Assembly (NCBI GenBank): GCA_947502265.1 | Contig: CANMZB010000013.1 | Coordinates: 62,001 to 126,000 of the forward strand | Length of the DNA: 64,000 nucleotides | Source of the DNA: an uncultured Sulfitobacter sp. | Lineage (GTDB): Bacteria > Pseudomonadota > Alphaproteobacteria > Rhodobacterales > Rhodobacteraceae | Direction of reading: 5' to 3' | Shown here: one piece after another, positions 54,613 through 64,000 of the stretch | Layout of the letters: each line of letters begins with the position of its first letter | Position numbering within the stretch: position 1 is the first letter of the stretch | The notes under the pieces: generated by a model | Databases searched by the model: none | The model's input: only the letters and a program-made list of their open reading frames with translations | What the model was told of the DNA's origin: nothing | Translations under genes and position numbers: made by a program

Positions 54613-55774
54613 TTGAAAAATGAAAGACGGTTCGGAGTTTTTGCTTCACTTGGCATTGCGCTCCTTGCCATGCCGACCGATTTCATCGGCGCAGGATCAA
54701 TCCGAAAGCACATCACCGGAGATCGAGGCCATTGCAGAAGAACTCGAACTCTATGTGATGCCCCAGTCGGGGCCCTTCAGGTCGGCTCAGATCAAAATCG
54801 CAAATCAGACAGCCATCGGAAACTGGGCACGGTCAGGACATTCGGATTCCTCTTCTGAATCCTTCGCCCACTGGAATGATGACGCAGAGATTCCGCCTGT
54901 TTGTGCGACCTGCCATGCCGGGGCGGGGTTTCGCGCGTTCCACGGTCTGGACGGCAGCGAACCGGGGCCTGCGCAATCGCTCATGCCGACCGGAGGCGTT
55001 GTTGATTGCGATACCTGTCATAATCCGGGTCTGGGCAATATCAGCGAAGTGAAGTTTCCCAACGGTCTGATGCATCCTGTTGCCACGACGGCAGAGGTCT
55101 CGTGCATGACCTGCCATCAGGGCCGCGCAGCCGGAAACATGATAACCGAAGCGGTCGCATCGAAGGATGCGGTTACCCCCGACTCCGGTCTGGGCTTCAT
55201 CAATCCGCATTATGCCGTGGCAGCCTCGACCTGGCTTGGAGGTTACGGCGGGTCGGGCTATCAATGTCCGGGCAAAGATTATTCCGGTCGCTTCTTTCAC
55301 GCCCGCCCGATGACGACTTGTGTCTCGTGCCACGAACCGCACAATCTGGAAGTTGCGCAGGAAACCTGCATGACCTGCCATGAAAAAGGTGCGCCCGAAA
55401 ATATCCGCCTGTCGCGGTTGAGCTTTCACGGCAGCGGAGATATTTAAAAGGGCATCCGTTCTGACATTGCGGTCAATGCCGAGCGCCTGCACGGGTTACT
55501 TCTTGAATACGCCGCTGCGATCGCCTGAACAGCAATGATATTTGACGGTCATCAGTACCCCTATTTCGCCGCCGACGCGAACGGCGACGGGTGCATTGAT
55601 CAGGCCGATGGACGTGCAGTCGGCTACAAAGGCTGGACACCCCGCCTTTTGAAGGCGGCGTACAACTGGAAATTCGTCACCTCTGACGGCGGGGCCTACT
55701 TCCACAATCCGCACTACGCCCTGGAGCTTTTGTACGTTTATCTTGAAGACCTGGCGCATGATGTCGAAGCGTAG
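54613..55774 (+). pseudogene. Multihaem c-type cytochrome with frameshift and two stops
   Basis: A signal peptide (KNERRFGVFASLGIALLAM, TTG start at 54613) is one frame off from the mature chain, which begins QDQSESTSPEIEAIAEEL; the shift lies near 54690-54705. The mature part has five haem motifs: CATCH, CDTCH, CMTCH, CVSCH and CMTCH. TAA at 55445-55447 follows SFHGSGDI. The frame continues with KGIRSDIAVNAERLHGLLLE, TGA at 55526-55528, and then MIFDGHQYPYFAADANGDG, a dockerin/EF-hand-like calcium loop, to 55774. The intact ancestor would be a periplasmic pentahaem cytochrome of about 385 residues. It is divergent from nqrA. Confidence 0.8.
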
Positions 55775-55949
55775 AATATCAAACGTTAGGACGACTGACG
55801 AGAAAGTCGCAAGATGGGCTACATTCTGGCAACGCGCAACATAGCCCTGACTATGCGGACATCTTTTCACGCGAACCAGTACAGGTGCACGCACACCCGT
55901 CATTCTTGGCCCGCCGTCGTCCAATTGATCGTCAGCCAGAAGCGTTTGT

Positions 55950-56195
55950 GCGCCAGACACAATCGCTGAGCGTCGAGGACACCAAGACCAGCCTCCGACC
56001 CTCGCGCTTGCGGCGCGCAGCGCTTGGGGAGCGGCTGACGACTTCCAGAAGATCGAATACGGTGAGCGGCGCGCAGCGGACCTCGACGCACCGCTGCGGC
56101 GCATTGAGGGTGGTCAACACTTTACGCCAGAGGATCATCCGCAAGTCATCGCAGTGGAGATCAACGCCTTGATCCGGGCCGTTAACGGGGAGTGA
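55950..56195 (+). pseudogene. C-terminal remnant of an alpha/beta hydrolase
   Basis: One frame ending at TGA 56193-56195 reads AADDFQKIEYGERRAADLD, then LRRIEGGQHFTPEDHPQVIA and VEINALIRAV. The GGQHF...EDHP segment is the catalytic-histidine region at the end of haloalkane-dehalogenase/epoxide-hydrolase-like enzymes. Everything before it is missing or out of frame. I see no gene in 55775-55949 or in 56196-56354. Confidence 0.5.
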
Positions 56196-56354
56196 TGAAC
56201 TACGCGCCGTTGCCGACTTTTGGCAAATATGATAGGTTGGATGTGTCCTGACCGTACAACAGATCCGCCAAGTCACCACGATTTAACCTTGGTACGACAA
56301 TGCCGTCGGGGGCGGTAACAGCATCAAACCCAGCGCTATTGAAAGGGAGAGATC

Positions 56355-57673
56355 ATGCCCGAGACCCGCAGAACCCACCCGAACGTCCCCGGCGTTGATC
56401 AGTCTGATCGGATCGTGCCCGTCAATCTACGCCAGTCGGGACAAACGCCGGTCGAGATGCTGATTTCGACCCGCGTGCGCAAATCACCCTTCTGGCATCT
56501 CTCGGTCGAGGCCGGATGCTGGCGTGCCACTGTTTATAACCGCATGTCTCACCCGCTCGGCTATGTCCGTCCCGAAGAGGGCGGCGCGATGGCGGAATAC
56601 CGCTCGCTGGTTCGGGGCGTGACGCTCTGGAACGTTGCTGTCGAACGCCAGATCCGCGTCAAAGGACCAGACGCGGAGGATTTCGTCAACACCGTCATCA
56701 CCCGCGATGCGACCAAGATCGCGCCGATGCGCGGCAAATACTGCATTCTTTGCAACGACAAGGGTGGCATGCTGAACGACCCGGTGCTGTTGCGTTTGGC
56801 TGAAAATGAATTCTGGTTCTCCTTGTCGGATACCGATCTGATGTTGTGGCTACAGGGCGTGAACACGCCGCGCCGCTGGGATGTTGAGATCGACGAACTG
56901 GACGTATAGCCCTTGCAGGTGCAGGGGCCGCTGTCGCAAAACTGATGGTGGATGTCGTCGGGCAAGAGCTGAATGATCTGCCCTATTACGGGCTTATGGA
57001 GGCAGAAATAGACGGCTGCCCGGTGCTGATCAGCCAGACAGGGTTCAGCGGTGAAAAAGGCTACGAGGTCTATGTGCGCGACTCCACTCTCAATGCCGAG
57101 CGTGTCTGGTATGCGATCCGCGGCATCGGTGCGCGCTATGGGCTGCGGGTGATCGCGCCCGGCCATCATCGCCGGATCGCCGCCGGTATCCTCAGCTGGG
57201 GGCAGGGCATGGACGCCGAAACATCGCCGTTCCAAGTCAATCTTGGATATCAGGTGCTGCGCAAGAAAACCGGTGATTACGTCGGCAAAAAGGCGCTGGA
57301 AGAGCAGCGTGAACGGATCGAGTCCGGCGATTACCCCTTTGCTCTGACGATGGTGGGGCTGAAGATGGGCGGTAAGCCGATCACCGATTATGCGCCCGAT
57401 TTTTGGCTGATTTCGGACAAGGGCGGAACACGCTGCGGCTATGTTACGTCGCCCTGGTGGCTGCCGGAGTTGGAAACCAACATCGCGTTGGCGCGCGTTC
57501 CGTGGAATAAATCCGAAATTGGCACCAAATTGATGGTGGAGCTGCCTGAACCCTACGCCGACCGCTACGGCGAGGCGGTCGCGGCCGAAGTCTGCGAGGT
57601 GCCGTTCGTCTCGTCCGCTCATCCGAGCGCGCGCGAACAAGCCAAGGCGCATGGGCGCGACAGCGCCGATTGA
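56355..57673 (+). pseudogene. GcvT/DmdA-family aminomethyltransferase-like gene, interrupted
   Basis: The 5' half (ATG 56355, GGGAGAGATC upstream) encodes TPVEMLISTRVRKSPFW, EAGCWRATVYNRMSHPLGY and KGGMLNDPVLLRLAENEFWF, the folate-binding GcvT fold. At 56907-56909 TAG follows ELDV. Seven codons later, in a run of four A (56938-56941), the frame shifts. The other frame carries on with LMVDVVGQELNDLPYYG, ISQTGFSGEKGYEVYV and the C-terminal barrel to 57673. The ancestor would be about 439 residues. Relatives include glycine-cleavage T protein and DMSP demethylase DmdA; I cannot tell which reaction this one had. Confidence 0.82.
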
Positions 57674-57749
57674 TCGCGCCGTTGAACCGCCCCGCCAGCC
57701 GTGCCATGATAATCTTACTCATGCATGATTCACGGGAGCCTGCTGCGCG

Positions 57750-59534
57750 ATGATCGACCTTGTCGGGCAGAACGCCCCCTATCTGGCGCTCGGAATTTTG
57801 CTGCTTCTCTTTGTTGCGTTCACGCTCGAAAAATTTCCTCCCGAGGTCACGGCGTCGGGTGCGGCGGCTCTTTATATCGTGTTGGGGTTGGTGCCTCATG
57901 ACGAGGTGATGGGTGTTTTCTCGAACTCTGCTCCCATCACTATCGGGGCCATGTTTATCGTCTCGGGCGCGCTGGTGCGCACCGGCGTTCTGGATGCGCT
58001 CGCAAATCTTGTGATTGCGCGCGCGCAAGATCGCCCCGTGCTGGCTGTCGCCGTCTTTCTGATTGCAGCGGTCGCCGCCTCGGCCTTTATGAACAACACA
58101 CCTGTCGTACTGGTGCTTATCCCCGTTGTCATCCGACTGGCAAACAGCCTCAAGCTTGCGCCGACGCGGTTGCTGATCCCGCTGTCCTACATGGCGATCC
58201 TCGGTGGCACCTGCACGCTGATCGGCACCTCGACAAATATCATCGTTGACGGCATCGCAAGCGAAAGCGGGATGGAGCCGTTTTCCATCTTCGAGATTGC
58301 CCCCGTTGGTCTGGTCGCCACCCTGGTGGGCAGCGTGACCCTGCTGATCCTCGGGCGATGGTTGCTGCCGCATCGCAAGGGAGATGGTGGCGCGGGGGGC
58401 AACGGAGAAACCCGGTTCTTGTCAGAAGTCACAATCCTCGAAGGATATTCGCATATCGATGCGCCACTGGGCAAAATCGCGGATTTTGAGCGCGATGGCG
58501 TGCAGGTTAAAGGTGTGAAGCACGCAGGCAAGATTGACCGGAGCGATCTGGAGAATCACGTTGTGCAAAAAGGGGATTCGGTGATCGTCATCACCACCAC
58601 ATCCGAACTGCTGACCTTTGCCGAAGTTGCAGGGCTTCGGGTCGGGATGCGGCGCATATCAGAGGCCGATCCCGATGCGGAACTGCTAACGGCCGAGGCC
58701 TTCGTAACCCCCAAACGCAATACGGTCGGGCGCAGCATTGCCGATCTGGCGCTGGGGCGCAAAGCGGGTGTGCGGGTTCTGGGCGCGTATCGACATGGCC
58801 ATATCGCCGGTGCCGATCTGTCGAGCGTGCGCCTACGCGCGGCGGACAAGTTGTTGTTGGAGGGCCCCGCCGAGGGTTTCCGCGCATTGGCCGAGGCCGG
58901 TGACGTGGCTTCGATCACCGAACCTTCGGGGCGTGCATATCGCCGCAGACAAGCCCCCGTTGCGATCCTCGCTCTTCTGGGAATCGTGGTTCTGGCGGCG
59001 CTGAATGTCATGCCCATCGGCATTCTGGCGCTGGTTGCCGTGGCCGTGATCCTGTTGCTGCGCTGCATAGACAGTGACGAGGCATGGCAATCTGTCGACG
59101 GGTCGATCCTGGTGCTGATCTTTGCGATGCTGATCATCGGGGCTGGGCTGGAACACACCGGTGCGGTTGCGTTGATCGTTGATATGCTCACGCCGCTGTT
59201 GACGGGGCTTTCGCCGTTTCTAACGCTGCTGGCAGTCTATTTCGTGGCATCAATCCTGACAGAGGCCGTCACCAATAACGCCGTCGCAGTGGTGTTTACC
59301 CCCATCGTTATCGCGCTGGCGTCAGAGTTGGGCGTTGATCCGCGCCCGCTTGCCGTGGCCGTAATGATCGCCGCCAGCGCCAGTTTTGCGACACCCATCG
59401 GCTATCAGACCAATACGCTTGTCTACGGTGCCGGAAACTACCGGTTTACCGATTTCCTGAAAATCGGCGTCCCGATGAACCTTCTCGTCGGGCTCAGCGC
59501 GTCCTTTGCGATCAGCATCTTCTTTCCTCTCTAA
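57750..59534 (+). CDS. SLC13/DASS-type permease with TrkA-C domains
   Basis: An intact 594-residue transporter. The N half (about 1-205) has helices and the SNT signature GGTCTLIGTSTNIIVDG. Residues about 210-380 contain two RCK_C/TrkA-C domains. The C half (about 395-594) mirrors the first, with LTEAVTNNAVAVVFTPI and SFATPIGYQTNTLVYGAG. This architecture occurs in sulfate, citrate or arsenite/silicate-like transporters of bacteria (SLC13 with TrkA_C), usually Na+ driven. It follows the broken GcvT-like gene by 76 bases and ends four bases into the convergent antiporter gene. Confidence 0.92.
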   Translation: MIDLVGQNAPYLALGILLLLFVAFTLEKFPPEVTASGAAALYIVLGLVPHDEVMGVFSNSAPITIGAMFIVSGALVRTGVLDALANLVIARAQDRPVLAVAVFLIAAVAASAFMNNTPVVLVLIPVVIRLANSLKLAPTRLLIPLSYMAILGGTCTLIGTSTNIIVDGIASESGMEPFSIFEIAPVGLVATLVGSVTLLILGRWLLPHRKGDGGAGGNGETRFLSEVTILEGYSHIDAPLGKIADFERDGVQVKGVKHAGKIDRSDLENHVVQKGDSVIVITTTSELLTFAEVAGLRVGMRRISEADPDAELLTAEAFVTPKRNTVGRSIADLALGRKAGVRVLGAYRHGHIAGADLSSVRLRAADKLLLEGPAEGFRALAEAGDVASITEPSGRAYRRRQAPVAILALLGIVVLAALNVMPIGILALVAVAVILLLRCIDSDEAWQSVDGSILVLIFAMLIIGAGLEHTGAVALIVDMLTPLLTGLSPFLTLLAVYFVASILTEAVTNNAVAVVFTPIVIALASELGVDPRPLAVAVMIAASASFATPIGYQTNTLVYGAGNYRFTDFLKIGVPMNLLVGLSASFAISIFFPL

Positions 59535-61215
59535 ATATAGGCAGGGCCGAAACCGGTCCTATCGCCACAATCGCCCGCCAAGCGCGATGCGATGCAGAAG
59601 GCGACAAGGAGCATGCTGGCGTAACGTCCGCGTTTCAGGTGTTGTTCGAGCGCGGACAGGCTCACCATCGCTGCTTCGAAGGCGGCCTGAATGGTAGTCG
59701 CGAACCAGTGAGGGTGCTGGACCGGCGCAGCTGACGCGCGCGTCTCCAGAACCGCGAGACGGTCGTCGATACGTTCCGCGAGGGTTCTGTCCGCCGAAGG
59801 TGGTCCCGACGCCCGTCGCCAACTCCAAAGGAGTCCAGGGGCCAGACCAACGGCAACGGGCCATGCAGAGGACCAGAGCGAAGACAGATGCAAAGGATAG
59901 CCCGGCTCAAGCCCCGACCAATCGCGACCAAGGACCCATGGAACAACAAGCGCCCCCAGACCGATGGCGAGCGTGGGCACCGCAAGGAACGCGTTCGGGC
60001 GACCGGATTTACTGTCCGTCCCGACCATCGCCAACCGCGTGATAGACCACGTCAGCACCAAAGTCGTCGTGATCGCCGTAAGGGGCAGCGCCGTCTCTGC
60101 TACGCCGTCCAGTCCCGATTTCGCAGCGAGCTTGGCAACGCTTCCTCCTGTCAACGGCGCTCCGGCAACGGAAAGCGCAATGAGCGCCACTGCTACAAGA
60201 ACAGCGGCGCGCCAGCGGCCCGTGCATGCCGCGACCAGCCCCACCGAAAGGAAAAGCGCGCCTTTGGCCAGCCCGTGATGGAGCGCGTAGAATGCGAACT
60301 GTACCGAAGCATCATCGCTCCCGAGCGGTGCCCAGATATGCGCGGTCACGAGGCTCATCTGGCTGATTGTCGAGTAGGCAAGAATGGTTTTCGGGTTGGT
60401 CTCGCGCAGGCCGAGGAGAGCCGCTCCGAACGCACCGGCGAGGCCGAGCACCACGAGCCAATCGGCAAAGCCGAGGCTTGCGGGGAGGAACAGGATCATA
60501 CCGATGATGCCCGCCTTGACGATCGCCCCTGAAAGGACGGCCGAGGCGGGTGTGGGGGCTGCCGGATGCGCCAGTAGCAGCCAGATGTGCAGGGGCATCA
60601 GCCCGGCCTTGATCCCGAAGCCTGCGACAGGCAGCAGGGATGCCACGCCGCCAGGGGGAGCGTCGGATTGGGCGTTACGAATATCGGCGATGTTCAGACT
60701 GTCCGCTGCCGTGATGCCGATGACGAAACCCGCCAGCACGCAGACCTCGCCCAAGATGACCATCACGATGTAGATGCGACCCGCCCGCAAGGCCGCCTCG
60801 TTCGCTTCATGCACGATGAGGACGTAAGCCGCGAGCGAAACGGTGGCAAAGGCGACGTAGAAGGTTGCGACATCCGCGGCGAGGAACACGCCGAGATTAC
60901 CCGCCAGCGTCAGACACCAGAATCCTGCGAAGGCGGCGGGCTTGTGCGTGCCCCGCATGTAGTCCTGTGTGTAGAGTGCGGCAGCGAATCATCGCGCGGC
61001 GGTCAGCGCCAGCAGCAAGCGCCCTGCCGGAACTGTGGCAAGTTCGACCCCGAGCAGAAGATCGGGCAGGAAGGTCGGTTCTTGCGGCCCGCTCAGCGCC
61101 AGCCACAACGCCGGAAGCGGTGCAAGGGGCAGCAACCGGATCGCGTGGCGCTGCATTGATGGTAGCACCACAGCGCCAGCGGCCAGAGAAGCGCGAAGAA
61201 GGGCAAGGCGTTCAC
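59531..61215 (-). pseudogene. Mrp/NuoN-type antiporter subunit, three lesions
   Basis: The GTG at 61215 (overlapping the upstream stop) begins NALPFFALLWPLAL. The frame then shifts near 61160-61175 into VVLPSMQRHAIRLLPLAPL. TGA at 60989-60991 stands in LLLALTAAR-FAAALYTQDYM, where tryptophan is the likely original. From there a long intact stretch has the Mrp/Nuo proton-channel features: FGIKAGLMPLHIWLLLAHP, LSGAIVKAG and YSTISQMS. Near the end, GATGC is duplicated in tandem (59586-59595); removing one copy restores a short LGGRLWR terminus. The C-terminal amphipathic region is unusual in length. Confidence 0.8.
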
Positions 61216-62674
61216 GGGAGGTACTCCTGCTGCGCAATCAATGTGGCCCAGCCAAGCGGGCTGTATGCGGCAGCGGCTATCACGCCAGCGGCGATCGAAG
61301 CGGCTGCGGTGACGATTGCGGGTCCGATCAGGGTGGGCGGCCCCTCGACCGGCCGCGCGTCGGAGGGCACCTCAAGGAACCAGATGCGGTAGATCAGCGG
61401 CAGGAAATAAGCGGCGTTGAGTATTGTCGAGACGACAAGAACGCCGAGCGCCCAAGCTGCCCCCGACTGTAGGGCACCGACGCCGAGGTATATCTTGGTG
61501 ACGAAGCCTGCGGTCGGCGGTAATCCGATCATCCCCATCGCCCCGACCGTGAAGCACGCCGCCGTCCATGGCATCCGCATCCCGATCCCGTCGAGGGCGT
61601 CAATGCGGGTGATGCCCGCGCGCTCGTCGAAGATACCGGCGCAGAAGAACAGGGTGATCTTCATCAACCCCTGATGGACAAGATGCGCGAGCCCGCCGAT
61701 CACTGCGTAGGGCCCGCCAAGCGCGATGCCGAGCACAATGTAGGAGACCTGGCTGACGGTGGAATAGGCGAGGCGCTTCTTGATGTCCTCTTGTTGGAGC
61801 GCCCGGATTGATCCCCAGATGATCGTTGCCGCAGCCAGCATGGCCAACGGGGTTGCCACGCCGAGAGCGTCAAGACGGTCAAGGCCAAAGACGTCGAAGA
61901 CGATGCGCATGATTCCGAAGGCACCGGCCTTGACCACCGCGACCGCATGCAGAAGGGCGCTGACCGGCGCGGGTGCTGCCATCGCCTGTGGCAGCCAGCC
62001 GTGTAGCGGGATAAGGGCCGCCTTCACGCCGAGGCCGACGATGAAGAGCACATAGATGACTTGCAGGCTAGTGTCGTCAAGCGCACCGAGGTCGGCGGGC
62101 ACCGCGAATTCGACCGGACCCACTGTGCTTTCGAGCCAGACAACGGCGACAAGCAGGACCGCACTCGCCGGCATCGCATAGGAAAGGTAGGCGCGTCCGG
62201 CGGCCAGCGAGTTGGCGTTCCGTTTGTGGACGACAAGCGGCCAGGTCGAGAGCGTCAGCAGCTCGAAGAAGATAAAGAACGAGATCAGCGTGCCCGAGAG
62301 CGCGATGCCTGTGGTTGCAGCTACGCAGAGGCTGAAAAAGCCGAAGAATCCCGACTGCTCGGGTTTGGCCCCGAAATAGGCGATGGCATAGATCGTAGTC
62401 AGGAACCAAAGCGCCGCCGACAGTGACAAAAACAGCAGGGCCAGCGCGTCAACCCGCAGCAGCAGGAAAAGGCCCGGAACGAAGTCAAGGCGGAATTTGT
62501 AGACCACGCCACCCGCCACTTCGAAGAACATGAAGCCGACGAGGCCAAGCTTTAGCACCGCCCCGCCGAGGTTCAGGGCATTGCGCAAGCGGTGATTGTC
62601 GTCAGGGACAAAAACGTGAGCGTCGCGGGAATGAGCGATGTCATCAGGTTCAGAACCGGCAGGAGAGCGTTCAT
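61212..62674 (-). pseudogene. Mrp/NuoM-type antiporter subunit, frameshifted near the start
   Basis: The true start is ATG 62674, overlapping the upstream stop: NALLPVLNLMTSLIPATLTF. A run of five A on the plus strand (62610-62614) then appears one base short, because the rest, VPDDNHRLRNALNLGGAVL onward, is in the next frame. The remaining 470 or so residues are a complete antiporter core with LGVKAALIPLHGWLPQA, ALLHAVAVVKAG, YSTVSQVSYIVLGIAL and GLPPTAGFVTKI. If the run is a sequencing error the gene is intact. Confidence 0.75.
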
Positions 62675-64000
62675 TCCAGACCCTCCGCCGCTGCGGCAGG
62701 GTCGCCAATTTGCAGGAATTCAAAAGGTGCGTTCGATACGATGCCGAGCATGATCGCCGCCCCGGCGAGCACGAGAGGCACGACCTGCTGTGACCGGGGC
62801 ACGGATGGTGGGGCCTCGTCCGTCTGCGTAAAAAGCGCGGCGAGGGGGGCGGTAAAGGTAAGCGGCTGTCAGAAGCCCGCCGCCCAGCAGGACCAGCGCC
62901 CACGGCCATTGGCCCGATGCCAGCGCCGAGGTCAGTAGCAGGTATTTGGCGATGAACCCGCCCGAGGGCGGCAGCCCCATGAGCGTGATGGCGGCCAACC
63001 CGAATGCAAACACCGCCATCGGCGTCGCGCGCGCCTGTTCGCGCAACCCTTCAAGTCGATCGTGGCCGAGCGAGGCGATCCAAAGCCCTGCGCACAGGAA
63101 CATCGCAGCTTTGGTAAGCCCGTGACTGAGCGCATGGAACACTGTGCCGGTCCATGCGCCCGCAACCCACGGCTGCGCCGCAGATTCACCCCCCGCGAGC
63201 GGAAAGATCAACAAGAGGTAGCCAATTTGCGCAACAGTCGAATAGGCAATGACCAGCTTCAGGCGGTCCTGTCGCAGCGCCATCACCCCGCCATGCAGGA
63301 TCGCCGCTGCGCCGATACTGCCGAGAAGTATGAGGATCGCCGTCGAGGCGAGATCCGGCACCACTTCGAACCACAGCCGGATCAGGATCACGAAGGCGGT
63401 CTTGAGGACCAGCGCCGACAACATCGCAGAGGCCGGAGCGGGCGCGCCGGAATGCGCCGGTGGCAGCCACGCGTGGAACGCGAAAAGCGCCATTTTTGCC
63501 GCAATTCCTGCTGTCATCAAAGCAACTGCCAACAGGTCGGTCTGCACGGGTGTACGCCCCGCGATAAGCCCGATGTCGAGCACCCCATGCGCGGAATAGA
63601 GCAGCACCGTGCCGAGCAGATAGAGCAGGGAGCCGAGGAGTGCTGTCAGCATGTAGCGCAGCGCCGCCGCCAGCGTCTCGGACTTCTCCTCGATTGCCAC
63701 CAGCGCGACTGCGGCGAGCGATATGAACTCAAGGGCCACCTTGCCGCCGTCGGGAAGATCAACCGTCATTTCGATCCAGTCGGGATCGAGCGGCAGACGC
63801 GGATCAAACGCGCGTCGCGCCACGTCGATGCCGCCCACCAACGACCGCCCCAGGAAACCCGGCCCCATTGCGAGGAGCGCGAGGAGCCGTATTGGCGGGC
63901 TCGCCGGCAGTATACGAAGGCTGAGCCAACTGGCCGCCGTCACCACAAATACGCCCAGCAGCAATGCCTCGGCGCGCGAGAGGATCAGCCAGAGAATTCC
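62671..64000 (-). pseudogene. MnhE-like N-terminus joined to an MrpD-type subunit, frameshifted (5' end outside window)
   Basis: The frame enters from the window edge. The first part, SWLSLRILPASPPIRLLALL and then GRSLVGGIDVARRAFDPRLP, resembles MnhE/MrpE. After DLPDGGKVAL it turns abruptly into FISLAAVALVAIEEKSETLA, part way into the helix bundle of an MrpD-type chain lacking its first helices. The core follows: GIAAKMALFAFHAWLPPAH, SALVLKTAFVILIRL and YSTVAQIGYLLLI. In a run of six G (62844-62849) the frame shifts; the restored frame reads LAALFTQTDEAPPSVPRS and ends with EGLE at 62671. Subunits E (end), F, G, B and C appear deleted between the two parts. Confidence 0.72.

Overview
The window looks like a chromosome segment of a marine-type alphaproteobacterium, most likely the Roseobacter side of Rhodobacterales. 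The basis is moderately high GC, dense head-to-tail operons with 4-base ATGA overlaps, a class I PHA synthase, GntR/FCD and TetR regulators, a biotin-dependent acyl-CoA carboxylase locus, and the gene sets nqrABCDEF-apbE-nqrM, Mrp-type antiporter and GcvT/DmdA-like. The taxonomic call is inference from gene content, not from a marker gene.

Layout. 1-0.98 kb: 3' part of a lipoprotein alpha/beta hydrolase, cut by the window edge. 1.06-6.8 kb (minus): TetR regulator, membrane-fusion protein, RbbA-like double-ATPase/permease fusion and a second ABC-2 permease. 7.0-9.3 kb (plus): PHA synthase and a small membrane protein. 9.4-14.25 kb (minus): RND adaptor and permease plus a small secreted protein. 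Two almost identical 18-bp inverted repeats, in front of the TetR/ABC operon and the RND operon, suggest that one TetR protein controls both efflux systems. 14.7-29.7 kb (minus): a GntR/FCD regulator and a ten-gene operon. The operon holds a carboxyltransferase, a complete oligopeptide/dipeptide-type ABC importer, a free biotin carrier, two acyl-CoA ligases and a 1094-residue BC-BCCP-CT fusion. It reads as import, CoA activation and carboxylation of an unidentified organic acid or amide.

29.8-43.1 kb is mixed: a FadD remnant, an ArsC/Spx-like protein, a RoxA-like di-haem cytochrome, then a four-gene, translationally overlapping secreted cluster at 32.8-38.0 kb. That cluster encodes a GH19-like/PG-binding/trypsin fusion, a second trypsin-like protein, a cysteine-rich mini-protein and a periplasmic binding protein. 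It is my best candidate for an undescribed system. Then come a ferric-reductase-like membrane protein with a Tat-exported intradiol-like protein, a dienelactone hydrolase, and an ArsR-permease-thioredoxin-MBL operon whose last gene is frameshifted. 43.2-48.1 kb: a degraded ArsR/ArsC patch, a CorC-type CBS protein, a KefB/YbaL-type antiporter with an excisionase-like HTH gene, and two universal stress proteins (the second truncated).

48.6-64 kb is dominated by decay of energy-coupling genes. In the Na+-NQR operon nqrA, B, C and F are interrupted; one base change removes both the nqrD stop and the nqrE start; and nqrF is fused by deletion to the C-terminus of apbE, with only nqrM and a CBS gene intact. 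A divergent multihaem cytochrome c, a GcvT/DmdA-like gene and three Mrp/NuoN-type antiporter genes carry further in-frame stops, frameshifts and a deletion fusion. An SLC13 permease among them is intact. Most frameshifts lie in homopolymers, so sequencing error must be excluded, but the transitions to stop codons and the two deletion fusions are harder to explain that way.
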